A stretch of DNA of 32,239 nt, from assembly GCA_020628645.1 (NCBI GenBank), contig JAHDES010000069.1:1-32239 (forward strand). Reading direction: 5' to 3'. Shown piece by piece: positions 7,493-15,248 of this stretch. Under the pieces are notes generated by a model. It was not told the origin of the DNA. It saw only the letters and a list, made by a program, of their open reading frames with translations, and did no database searches. Made by a program: the position numbers and the translations under genes. The stretch comes from Saprospiraceae bacterium (GTDB lineage Bacteria; Bacteroidota; Bacteroidia; Chitinophagales; Saprospiraceae). How positions within the stretch are numbered: the first letter of the stretch is position 1; each line of letters begins with the position of its first letter.

Positions 7493-7870
7493 ATGAGTAA
7501 AAGACGTGTTCCTCTTGGACTTAGAAGTAGTGTGGTACGAAAACCACTTTCAAAAGAAAAGGAAGAAAAGGAAGTAAATAAACCAGAAATAGAAAAAGTG
7601 GATATTGTTCCAATAAAGGAACAAGCCACTAAAACGACTGAGCCGAAAAAAGGAAAAGGTCGTCCAAGTACCAAAAAAGGAAAAAAATTAGTAAAATATT
7701 CCATGGATATCCATCCAGAATTAAAAAGAGCAGTTGTAAAAGCAGCAGCTATTTATGATAAAGATGTACATGTCATGTGGAATGAAATAATTTTTGATTG
7801 GTTTGCAAAAGAATCAAAAAAACATCCAGATTGGTACAAGTCCATCAAGGTCGAAAAAAATGAATTGTAG
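7493..7870 (+). CDS. Small basic protein, probable ParA partner (ribbon-helix-helix-like)
   Basis: This 125-residue protein has a Lys/Glu/Pro-rich, probably disordered N-terminal half (residues 1-65). A C-terminal domain beginning KLVKYSMDIHPELKRAVVKAA has the beta-strand followed by two helices of ribbon-helix-helix proteins. This shape (flexible tail plus RHH dimerisation domain) is that of ParG-type centromere-binding proteins, whose tail stimulates the ParA ATPase. It lies 12 bp after the ParA-like gene in the same operon. The RHH assignment is by eye, so the function is inferred mainly from the pairing. Confidence 0.65.
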   Translation: MSKRRVPLGLRSSVVRKPLSKEKEEKEVNKPEIEKVDIVPIKEQATKTTEPKKGKGRPSTKKGKKLVKYSMDIHPELKRAVVKAAAIYDKDVHVMWNEIIFDWFAKESKKHPDWYKSIKVEKNEL

Positions 7871-7895
7871 TTTAATCAATTCCTATTCTTTTTTA

Positions 7896-9293
7896 TCAAA
7901 GATCAAATATCTTCCCTCGATTTAAGATATTATGTGGATCAAGGCTTCGTTTTAGGGTTTTCATGAGTTGAATTTCTGCTTCTGATCGACAGAGATGAAG
8001 GTAGGGCTTTTTGTGTTCGCCAATACCATGTTCAGCAGAAACTGATCCACCCAATTCTTTTAGTGGCGCGTAAACAACAGTATTAATTTGATGAATCAAT
8101 TGATCAGTTTGTTCCTTTTTTCCAACGATTAGATGAATATTTCCATCTGCTACATGTCCGAATGCCACTACATTTTCAACCAAAGGAATTTCATACAATT
8201 GCCTGACAATTTCATCAATCACTTTTCCAATTTTAGCGATTGGCAAACTAATATCAAAATGCTGATCATATTGACATTGTTGTTTTAAAACATGGACATC
8301 TTCTCGAATGGTCCAAAACCAATTTAAATCCGAATCAGATTGAGCTAATACCGCATCCAAAATGAGTTCTTGCTTAAAGGCTTTTTCTAATAAATCTTGT
8401 AAACGAGCTTGATCCTGCTCAGGATGACTCCCCAAACTTTCTAACAACACATAATATTGATAAGCATGGGGTAGGGGAGGCTTTGCCAAAGCGGGAGGGC
8501 TAGTCATAATTTGATAAGCTGATTGCCATATAAGTTCAAAACCACTCAAAGTCCCCACTAATCCTTTATCCATGTATTTAAGAAAATCGACCACTTTATC
8601 GTATTCATTAAACGCAACAAACGCACTCGATCGACTTTTTGGTGCTTCTACTAACTTCAAAACAGCACGGGTAATGACCCCCAGCGTTCCTTCTGAACCA
8701 ATAAAAAGTTGTTTGACATCGTAAGCAGAATTATCTTTGATTACTTTTTTTAAAGAAGAAATGATCGTACCATCTGCCAAAACAGCTTCTAATCCTAATA
8801 CTAAATTTCGGGTCATACCAAAACGGAAAACACGCAAACCACCCGCATTATTAGATATAATTCCTCCAATCTGAGCTGAACCTTTTGCACCAAAATTGAG
8901 TGGAAAAAGGAGATCATGTTTTTTTGCAACTTCTTGTACTTGCGCTAAAATCGCCCCTGCTTGTACGCAAATCGTTCGACTTTTAGCATCAATCTCTTCA
9001 ATTTGATTCATTTTTTCCATAGAAATCACCACTTCATTCCCTTCCGTTTCTGTTCCACCCACTAAATTGGTTAAACCACCATGAATGGCTACTTTTTGAT
9101 GCTGTGCATGACAAATTTTGAGAATAGTAGCGACTTCTTCGGTTGTTTTGGGCAAAAGGACACATAAGGCATGAAGCGGTTCGTCCATTTTCCAAATATG
9201 GTGGTAACGTTCTAAAAGCGCATCTTTTTGTAAAACACGATTTTTACTTAAAAGAGAAATAAATTGTGGAATGAGTGAGACCATTTCTGGCAT
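7896..9293 (-). CDS. FAD-linked oxidase (GlcD/D-lactate dehydrogenase-like)
   Basis: Starting from ATG 9291-9293, this is a 465-residue protein of the FAD-binding_4 / FAD-oxidase_C family. The PCMH-type FAD domain has VAIHGGLTNLVGGTE, NFGAKGSAQIGGIISNNAGG and FIGSEGTLGVIT. The C-terminal domain has AFGHVADGNIHL and the family end motif VSAEHGIGEHKK. Relatives oxidise D-lactate, glycolate or D-2-hydroxyglutarate to the 2-oxoacid. It shares a leftward transcript with the enoyl-CoA hydratase gene, whose stop lies 13 bp upstream. That link and the adjoining catabolic cluster suggest a hydroxyacid intermediate as substrate, though this is inference. Confidence 0.9.
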   Translation of the reverse strand: MPEMVSLIPQFISLLSKNRVLQKDALLERYHHIWKMDEPLHALCVLLPKTTEEVATILKICHAQHQKVAIHGGLTNLVGGTETEGNEVVISMEKMNQIEEIDAKSRTICVQAGAILAQVQEVAKKHDLLFPLNFGAKGSAQIGGIISNNAGGLRVFRFGMTRNLVLGLEAVLADGTIISSLKKVIKDNSAYDVKQLFIGSEGTLGVITRAVLKLVEAPKSRSSAFVAFNEYDKVVDFLKYMDKGLVGTLSGFELIWQSAYQIMTSPPALAKPPLPHAYQYYVLLESLGSHPEQDQARLQDLLEKAFKQELILDAVLAQSDSDLNWFWTIREDVHVLKQQCQYDQHFDISLPIAKIGKVIDEIVRQLYEIPLVENVVAFGHVADGNIHLIVGKKEQTDQLIHQINTVVYAPLKELGGSVSAEHGIGEHKKPYLHLCRSEAEIQLMKTLKRSLDPHNILNRGKIFDL

Positions 9294-9306
9294 TAAATTC
9301 AAGTTC

Positions 9307-10056
9307 TTAAATTTCCTTTTTAAAATTCTTTAAATTATCCGTTTTGTCAGTGAGATCCACTTGATAATCACGTTCAAAATCTAATCCTTTTTGGAGGGTA
9401 TGTTTACTGCCATAATGATACATGCTTTTGACAGCAGCAATCGTTTGTTGGCTATTTTGTATGATTTTTTGAGCTAATTCATCAACTGTAGTTTTCAAAT
9501 CTGCTAAAGGAACAGATTGATTCACCAAACCAATACGAGCAGCTTCTTGTCCTGAAATTGCTTCTGCGGTAAATGATAATTCTTTTGCTTTTCGTAAGCC
9601 CACTTGATGCGCCAAGCGTTGCGTCATACCCCATTTTGGAGGAATCCCCCATTTGGTGTGCGTATCACCAATTTTAGCTTCATCCGCAGCAATAATCAAA
9701 TCAAACGCCATCATCAATTCCATTGCACCCGTAAAACAATAGCCATTTAACATACAAAGAGTCACTTGCGGCATGGTTTCCAACAATCGTATAATTTCCT
9801 GCCCATCTTCCCATGCTTGAAATCCTGGTTCGATCTTGATATTCTGAAATAAGGACAAATCCACCCCTGCCGACCACGCTCGACCAGCCCCATTGATAAT
9901 GATGACTCTACAAGTAGTATCTGTACTAGCTTTTTCTAAAGCAGCTCGCCATTCTTGCAACATCGTAGGGGTGAGGGCATTCAATTTATCAGGACGATTT
10001 AAACTAATACGAGTAATTTCGCCTTCTTCTTGTACGATAAGTTGGGTATATTCCAT
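9307..10056 (-). CDS. Enoyl-CoA hydratase/isomerase family protein
   Basis: This 249-residue crotonase-fold protein begins at ATG 10054-10056 (MEYTQLIVQEE); a TTG 18 bp further upstream is a less likely start. ISLNRPDKLNALTPTM is the family N-terminal motif. GAGRAWSAGVDLSLF forms the first part of the oxyanion hole, and CMLNGYCFTGAMELMMAFDLIIA the second. The second catalytic glutamate position (IGDTHTKWGIPPKWG) differs from classical hydratases, so isomerase, hydrolase or other crotonase activity is possible. It is the first gene of the leftward pair, divergent from the large catabolic operon, and probably supplies a beta-oxidation-type step. Confidence 0.88.
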   Translation of the reverse strand: MEYTQLIVQEEGEITRISLNRPDKLNALTPTMLQEWRAALEKASTDTTCRVIIINGAGRAWSAGVDLSLFQNIKIEPGFQAWEDGQEIIRLLETMPQVTLCMLNGYCFTGAMELMMAFDLIIAADEAKIGDTHTKWGIPPKWGMTQRLAHQVGLRKAKELSFTAEAISGQEAARIGLVNQSVPLADLKTTVDELAQKIIQNSQQTIAAVKSMYHYGSKHTLQKGLDFERDYQVDLTDKTDNLKNFKKEI

Positions 10057-10230
10057 TGAAAAAATATTTACCAAGATGAAATAGAATCGCCACTAAAGTA
10101 AGGATTAATTCTGTCTTCTTATTGAAATGTTGTATTATGTGTTTGAGTTTTTTATAGTTGACTGTAGCTTTTAAAAATTTAGCCTATTTAAAGAAAAGAG
10201 AATCAGAATAGTTGAAATAAACTTAAAGAA

Positions 10231-10851
10231 ATGCCATACTCTTATACAAATAGACATGGGAAGATACATTTTTTTCGTGCGGTAGAAACAAAGTCAGGAA
10301 AATTTAGATATTATGTGACGACTTCTGATGAATATCCCAATTTAATAGAAGAAGTCCCACGAGGTTTTGAAGTGGTGGAACATCCCCATGATGCAAAGGT
10401 GGTTATTAGAAAAGAAAAACCAATTTTAACCACCTATGAAGAAAAAGAAATTGTTTATGATGCAATTAATGAATTCGCAGGAGTAAATGATTTTTTTATT
10501 CATGCAGAAGTAGATTATTTATCAGTCTATCACTCACAATTTAATTATACAGCAGGAATAGATGAAAATCTGACGCGCGAAGAAGCCATTGAAATTTATG
10601 GAAAAGAGATTGAACGTTGGATGAAATTTTATAGTGCCCTCCGATTTCGACTAGTAGATCAAGAAAAACGCTTATTTCAAACGGAACGAGTTGTGTATAC
10701 AGGCTATCATGGACACACGTTTAATCCATGTGGTAAAATAGCACCTATCGAAAAAGTAGCTGTTGAATTTGGGCAACATTTAGGTAAAAAAACTTTCTTT
10801 GAAATTGAGCCTAATGACCCAGGTGAATTTTATGTTTTTACATTAGAATAA
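10231..10851 (+). CDS. Hypothetical protein, first gene of the monooxygenase operon
   Basis: I do not recognise this 206-residue protein. It has no signal peptide or membrane segment. It is rich in aromatic and acidic residues, beginning MPYSYTNRHGKIHFFRAVET with further YYVTTSDEYP, YTGYHGHTFNPCG and ending PGEFYVFTLE. The N-terminal 20 residues read like a short beta-rich module found before conserved hypothetical proteins. The stop is 6 bp from the monooxygenase start, so it is almost certainly co-transcribed with the catabolic genes. It could be an accessory factor or simply a neighbour. No catalytic motif is visible. Confidence 0.7.
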   Translation: MPYSYTNRHGKIHFFRAVETKSGKFRYYVTTSDEYPNLIEEVPRGFEVVEHPHDAKVVIRKEKPILTTYEEKEIVYDAINEFAGVNDFFIHAEVDYLSVYHSQFNYTAGIDENLTREEAIEIYGKEIERWMKFYSALRFRLVDQEKRLFQTERVVYTGYHGHTFNPCGKIAPIEKVAVEFGQHLGKKTFFEIEPNDPGEFYVFTLE

Positions 10852-10857
10852 GAATTA

Positions 10858-12357
10858 ATGAATCAATCAAAAGAAAAACTAGATATCGCCATTTTAGGAG
10901 CTGGATTTTCTGGTCTTGGAGCAGGTATATTATTGAAGCAACAAGGAGAAACGTCGTTTAAAATATTTGAACGAGCCAATGAAGTAGGAGGTACTTGGCG
11001 AGATAATACGTATCCGGGATGTGGTTGTGATGTGCCTTCTTTGTTGTATTCCTATTCGTTTGAACCCAATCCAAATTGGAGCCATGCCTTTTCCAAACAA
11101 GGAGAAATTTTGGGGTATATGAAGCATTGTGTCCAGAAATATGAAATGGAACAGTATATTCAGTACAATACAACAATAGACGGGCTAGTTTTTGATAAAG
11201 AGAAAGGCCTTTGGAATATTAGAGATAAAGCAGGACGAACCTATCAAGCCCGATTTGTATTATCGGCAGTTGGTCCTTTCAATGCGCCCATGATTCCAAA
11301 CATCAAGGGAAAAGATTCGTTTCAAGGAGAGGCATTTCATTCCTTGCGCTGGAATCACGATTATGAGTTGAAAAATAAACGAGTAGCCGTAATTGGAACG
11401 GGTGCAAGTGCTATTCAGTTTGTACCAGAGATAGCGAAAGAGGTAAAGGAATTATACATTTTTCAGCGGACAGCTCCTTATGTTACACCAAAACCTGACG
11501 AAGCATTCACCGAAACCGCCAAAAATCGATTTAAACGATTTCCGTGGTACCAACGCTTTTGGCGAGAAGTTATTTATTGGATATTGGAACTGCAAGGCTT
11601 GGCGCTTTATTCCAATAATTTTATTCGTTCTTTTCGAAAATGGCGATCCTTAAAACATTTAGAAAATCAAATTTCTGATCCAGAATTACGTAAACTATTA
11701 ACACCTGATTACGAATTGGGTTGTAAACGTGTACTCGTTTCAGATGATTATTATCCAACTTTGTTGCAAGAGCATGTAGAACTCATCGGAGAGGGAGTAA
11801 CGGAGATTTTACCCAATGCTGTTCGTACCAAATCGGGTATCACAAAAGAAGTAGATGCCATTATATTCGGAACGGGGTTTCATGTAACGGATTTTCCCAA
11901 TTTATTTGAGGTAATAGGCTTGAGTGGAGATAATATGTTTCAACGTTTCAACGAACAAGGCCCAGAAGGTTATTTGGGAGTGGCAGTGACGGATTATCCC
12001 AATTTGCTCATTATGGTTGGGCCTAATTCGGGATTAGGGCATAATTCTATTATTCACATGATGGAATCGCAATATGCCTATGCACTCGATTATTGGCGTT
12101 TGTTAAAAGAACAAGATGAAAATGCTTATTTCAATTTAAAATCAAGCGTACAAGATTCTTTTAATGAAAACCTCCAAAAAGAACTCTCTAAAATGGTATG
12201 GTCGGAAGGAGGTTGTTCCAGCTATTACCTTAAAAATGGCGATGGAAAAAATAACTCCATCTGGCCAGGGTCTACGATGAAGTATCGTAGAAAAACAAAA
12301 AAAGTGAATTTAAAAGACTATGAAATAATCACCCCAAAAGTAACTGCGATTGTATAA
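10858..12357 (+). CDS. FAD-dependent Baeyer-Villiger-type monooxygenase
   Basis: This 499-residue flavin monooxygenase has GAGFSGLGAGI at residues 14-24 for FAD and GTGASAIQF for NADPH. The Baeyer-Villiger fingerprint F-x-G-x3-H-x3-W is intact (F155, G157, H161, W165). GGTWRDNTYPGCGCDVPSLLYSYSF in the FAD domain is also typical. Such enzymes insert oxygen next to a ketone carbonyl, giving an ester or lactone with NADPH and O2. The hydrolase 9 bp downstream would then open that product. A simple hydroxylating role cannot be excluded by sequence alone, but the fingerprint and the hydrolase neighbour make ketone oxygenation the best reading. Confidence 0.88.
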   Translation: MNQSKEKLDIAILGAGFSGLGAGILLKQQGETSFKIFERANEVGGTWRDNTYPGCGCDVPSLLYSYSFEPNPNWSHAFSKQGEILGYMKHCVQKYEMEQYIQYNTTIDGLVFDKEKGLWNIRDKAGRTYQARFVLSAVGPFNAPMIPNIKGKDSFQGEAFHSLRWNHDYELKNKRVAVIGTGASAIQFVPEIAKEVKELYIFQRTAPYVTPKPDEAFTETAKNRFKRFPWYQRFWREVIYWILELQGLALYSNNFIRSFRKWRSLKHLENQISDPELRKLLTPDYELGCKRVLVSDDYYPTLLQEHVELIGEGVTEILPNAVRTKSGITKEVDAIIFGTGFHVTDFPNLFEVIGLSGDNMFQRFNEQGPEGYLGVAVTDYPNLLIMVGPNSGLGHNSIIHMMESQYAYALDYWRLLKEQDENAYFNLKSSVQDSFNENLQKELSKMVWSEGGCSSYYLKNGDGKNNSIWPGSTMKYRRKTKKVNLKDYEIITPKVTAIV

Positions 12358-12366
12358 ATTTAATTT

Positions 12367-13395
12367 ATGATATACTTCTTTCTTATTCTCATTTTACTCG
12401 CTATTGGATTGTATTGGTACATCCATAATAATGTATTATTACCAGCAGAAACCAATTCACTCATTGCCGAAATTCAAGCGGAAGGTATTCCTGAACTCAT
12501 ACCTGGGAAAGTAGATTTTGCGTTGAATGGAGAAGTGAAAATCTGTTTTGAAGTAAATGGAGAAGCAAAAAAAGGAACAATTATCATGATTAATGGGCAT
12601 GGACAAACTATGTTGGGTTATCCTCATCATTTTTTTATGCCATTGGTAGAAGCAGGCTATCAAGTCATACGAATGGATAATCGTGGAGTAGGCGACTCTT
12701 CTTGGATGCTCGAATGGGGTAAACCAGATAAATACACCCTCGAAGATATGGCAACAGATGTTATCGCCGTATTGGATCATTTGGGAAAAGATCAAGTGCA
12801 TCTCATTGGGTTTTCGATGGGAGGAATGATTGCACAGCGCTTAGCGATTTCTTATAGTGAGCGTTTTCTTTCCCTCACTTGTATGATGACTACAGGCTAT
12901 TATTATGATCCTGAATTAACGGGTTTGCCCAAACGTTTTTACTGGAATTTTGTCTTAGTCACCCTCTTATATGGTTTGGATTTATCTACTTTAGAAAAGA
13001 AGGTGAAATTGAGTTTAGCAATCGGAAGATTACTCGAAGGAAGTGGTGCAAAAGTGAACAATAAAGAAGTTTTACAGTTAGCTTTTTATGATTATGCCAA
13101 ACGGAATGGTTATCAAAAAGCAACGCGCGATCAACATGGTTATGCCATTACTAAATCAGGTTCTCGATATGAAGAATTAGGACAAATTAAATGTCCAACT
13201 TTAGTCATTCATGGGACAGATGATCCCTTGGTATTATTTGAAAATGCCCCTAAATACGCGCCTATGATTCCCAATGTCAAAACATATTTTATCGAAGGTA
13301 TGGGACATCATTTTCCAAGAGAACATACTCCAGAAATGGTCGAACAAATTTTACAATTATTAAACAAAACTAAAAAGGAAAATATCCTATCGTAA
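12367..13395 (+). CDS. Alpha/beta hydrolase with N-terminal membrane anchor
   Basis: A hydrophobic segment (IYFFLILILLAIGLYWYI, residues 2-19) anchors this 342-residue protein. The hydrolase domain has an oxyanion HGXG-like stretch (INGHGQT), the nucleophile elbow G-F-S150-M-G-G, an acid in HGTDDPL (D286) and histidine in GMGHHFP (H315 or H314). The family hydrolyses esters, lactones or epoxides. It follows the monooxygenase by 9 bp and ends directly against the next start codon (TAA then ATG with no gap). Hydrolysis of the Baeyer-Villiger product is therefore a natural role. The substrate is unproven. Confidence 0.85.
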   Translation: MIYFFLILILLAIGLYWYIHNNVLLPAETNSLIAEIQAEGIPELIPGKVDFALNGEVKICFEVNGEAKKGTIIMINGHGQTMLGYPHHFFMPLVEAGYQVIRMDNRGVGDSSWMLEWGKPDKYTLEDMATDVIAVLDHLGKDQVHLIGFSMGGMIAQRLAISYSERFLSLTCMMTTGYYYDPELTGLPKRFYWNFVLVTLLYGLDLSTLEKKVKLSLAIGRLLEGSGAKVNNKEVLQLAFYDYAKRNGYQKATRDQHGYAITKSGSRYEELGQIKCPTLVIHGTDDPLVLFENAPKYAPMIPNVKTYFIEGMGHHFPREHTPEMVEQILQLLNKTKKENILS

Positions 13396-14142
13396 ATGAC
13401 AATACTATCCAATAAAATTGCCTTAGTTACAGGCGCAGCACGAGGTATCGGGGCGGCAACAGCTACTATTTTAGCTCAAAAAGGAGCAAAAGTATATGCG
13501 ACAGATATAGATGAAACAACTGGCAAAGTTACAGTCGCAGCAATTAATGAAGGAGGAGAGGCGGTTTTTCTTCCGCTAGATGTCAGTAAAAAAGATCAAA
13601 TTAATGATGTCATCCAGCAAATTATTCAACAAGAAGGTCGGTTGGATTTAGCCGTCAATAATGCAGGTATTGGAGGGAAAATGACGCCTTTACATTTGGT
13701 GGAAGAAGCCGATTGGCATCAAATGATGGCGATTAATTTGACAGGACAATTCCTTTGTATGCAAGCCGAAATTAAAACCATGATGGCGAATGGTGGTGGC
13801 AATATTGTCAATGTGTCCTCCCTTGCTGGGGTGAATGGAATGGCTTATGGAGGTCCCTATTCCGCATCAAAACATGGTTTGATTGGCTTAACCAAAACCG
13901 CCGCTAGAGAATATGGTCAATATAATATTCGGGTGAATGCTGTTTGTCCTAGTTTTATAGAAACCGATATTATAGGCCCGATTCCTGATAAGGTATTGGA
14001 TTTTAGTAAGAAATTTATGGTGCCCATGAAACGATTGGGGAAAGCTCAAGAAGTAGCCAATACCATAGCTTATTTATTGAGTGATGAAGCGTCTTATATT
14101 AATGGCATGTCGATGTTTATTGATGGTGGGACAAAAGCATGA
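13396..14142 (+). CDS. Short-chain dehydrogenase/reductase (classical SDR)
   Basis: This 248-residue classical SDR has the cofactor motif TGAARGIG (residues 13-20), an NNAG motif, and the catalytic set S142, Y155 and K159 in SSLAGVNGMAYGGPYSASK. Downstream, INGMSMFIDGG is the usual C-terminal signature. It should be a cytosolic NAD(P)-dependent alcohol/ketone oxidoreductase. Its start abuts the hydrolase stop, so oxidation of the hydroxyl released by the hydrolase is plausible. This is inference. Confidence 0.9.
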   Translation: MTILSNKIALVTGAARGIGAATATILAQKGAKVYATDIDETTGKVTVAAINEGGEAVFLPLDVSKKDQINDVIQQIIQQEGRLDLAVNNAGIGGKMTPLHLVEEADWHQMMAINLTGQFLCMQAEIKTMMANGGGNIVNVSSLAGVNGMAYGGPYSASKHGLIGLTKTAAREYGQYNIRVNAVCPSFIETDIIGPIPDKVLDFSKKFMVPMKRLGKAQEVANTIAYLLSDEASYINGMSMFIDGGTKA

Positions 14143-14149
14143 TAATTAG

Positions 14150-14227
14150 GTCGTGGCACGACTGTAAAATGTAGTTGTAAAATTCGATAGATTAATAAAT
14201 TAACTCTAAGTAGTCGTGCAACGACTA
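14150..14227. repeat. Two small GTCGTG/CACGAC palindromes
   Basis: GTCGTGGCACGAC (14150-14162) is a 6-bp inverted repeat with a one-base centre. TAGTCGTGCAACGACTA (14211-14227) is a 7-bp inverted repeat with a GCA centre. They share the core GTCGT/ACGAC and flank the gap between two SDR genes, which suggests a mobile palindrome rather than operon-specific control. They could also fold as mRNA hairpins. Confidence 0.5.
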
Positions 14228-14245
14228 TTCAAAATATCGTAAATT

Positions 14246-15043
14246 ATGTACGCAAACGATCTTTTCAACGATAAAGTAGCCCTCATCACAGGAGGGAGGA
14301 GTGGAATAGGCTATGGTATTGCTAAAGATTACATTAAGTATGGCGCAAAAGTGATCATCGCCTCCCGAAAAGAAGAACCTCTGGCAAAAGCAGCTGAAGA
14401 ATTGGGTTGTGCTTATAAAGCTTGCGATATCCGAAAAACAGATCAAATCGAAGCCCTTGCAGATTTCATCAAAGCAGAATTTGGACAATTGGATATCCTT
14501 ATCAATAATGCAGGAGGACAATTTCCAGCACCTGCCGAAATCATCAGTGAAAAAGGATGGGCTGCGGTCATAAATAATAATTTGAATGGGACATTTTACA
14601 TGGCTCAAAAAATGGCGAACACCTTTTTTATTCCTCAAAAATCAGGAGTTATTGTTAATATCATCGCCAATATGTTTCGCGGATTTCCTGGGATGGCACA
14701 TACAGGAGCAGCACGTGCTGGGGTAGAAAATTTAACCAAAACACTAGCACAAGAATGGGCAGAATACAACATCCGAGTCAATGCTATCGCACCAGGCGTG
14801 ATTGAATCTTCAGGTTTGGATACCTATCCCGATGCAATCAAATCTTTTTTTGAAGATGTGAAAAAAAATAATTTAATGGGTCGATTTGGTACAGTAGAAG
14901 ATGTCGCCAATGTCGTCTTGTTTTATTCCTGTCCTTTATCCGCTTATATCAGTGGTACTACCCTTTATGTTGATGGAATGGATCATTTAGCGGGTAATGG
15001 AATGAAACTCTACAAAACCCTTAAAGCCATGATGTATGGCTAA
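14246..15043 (+). CDS. SDR with non-canonical active site (2,4-dienoyl/enoyl-CoA reductase-like)
   Basis: This 265-residue SDR has TGGRSGIG for cofactor binding and INNAGGQFPAPAE, but the usual Tyr-x3-Lys is missing. The corresponding stretch reads FPGMAHTGAARAGVENLTKTL (H152, R157). That HxGAARAG pattern resembles peroxisomal trans-2-enoyl-CoA and 2,4-dienoyl-CoA reductases, whose catalytic residues differ from classical SDRs. A role in reducing an unsaturated CoA thioester suits the surrounding acyl-CoA genes. The gap of 103 bp to the previous gene contains two small palindromes. Confidence 0.82.
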   Translation: MYANDLFNDKVALITGGRSGIGYGIAKDYIKYGAKVIIASRKEEPLAKAAEELGCAYKACDIRKTDQIEALADFIKAEFGQLDILINNAGGQFPAPAEIISEKGWAAVINNNLNGTFYMAQKMANTFFIPQKSGVIVNIIANMFRGFPGMAHTGAARAGVENLTKTLAQEWAEYNIRVNAIAPGVIESSGLDTYPDAIKSFFEDVKKNNLMGRFGTVEDVANVVLFYSCPLSAYISGTTLYVDGMDHLAGNGMKLYKTLKAMMYG

Positions 15044-15054
15044 TATTTGAACGT

Positions 15055-15128
15055 CTTTTCAAGTTTAAGAACTTGGAAAGTCTAAGCAAGCAAACTTTGA
15101 TCGATACTCGAAGTTTCCTAACTTCGAG
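15055..15128. repeat. Two hairpins of the GAAGTT-TCCT-AACTTC type
   Basis: CTTTTCAAGTT (15055-15065) pairs with AACTTGGAAAG (15070-15080) around TAAG, with one G-T pair. CTCGAAGTT (15107-15115) pairs perfectly with AACTTCGAG (15120-15128) around TCCT. The second core is identical to the hairpin at 18552-18573, so these belong to a palindrome family scattered in intergenic DNA. A further loose pair, CCTGTC/GACAGG, lies at about 15149-15181. Confidence 0.6.
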
Positions 15129-15248
15129 AAATATATCCCGCAAGCCCGCCTGTCATTAAAAAGCTCAAAAGGGCAGACAGGTTTTCAACTTGCCATTAAA
15201 AATTAATGTTAGTTTTTTTGAACGTCCTGCTTTTAAATACAATCCATC

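Noticed and set aside
7896-9293. GlcD-like oxidase as a definite D-lactate dehydrogenase
   Set aside because: The family signatures do not separate D-lactate, glycolate and D-2-hydroxyglutarate enzymes, so no gene symbol was assigned.
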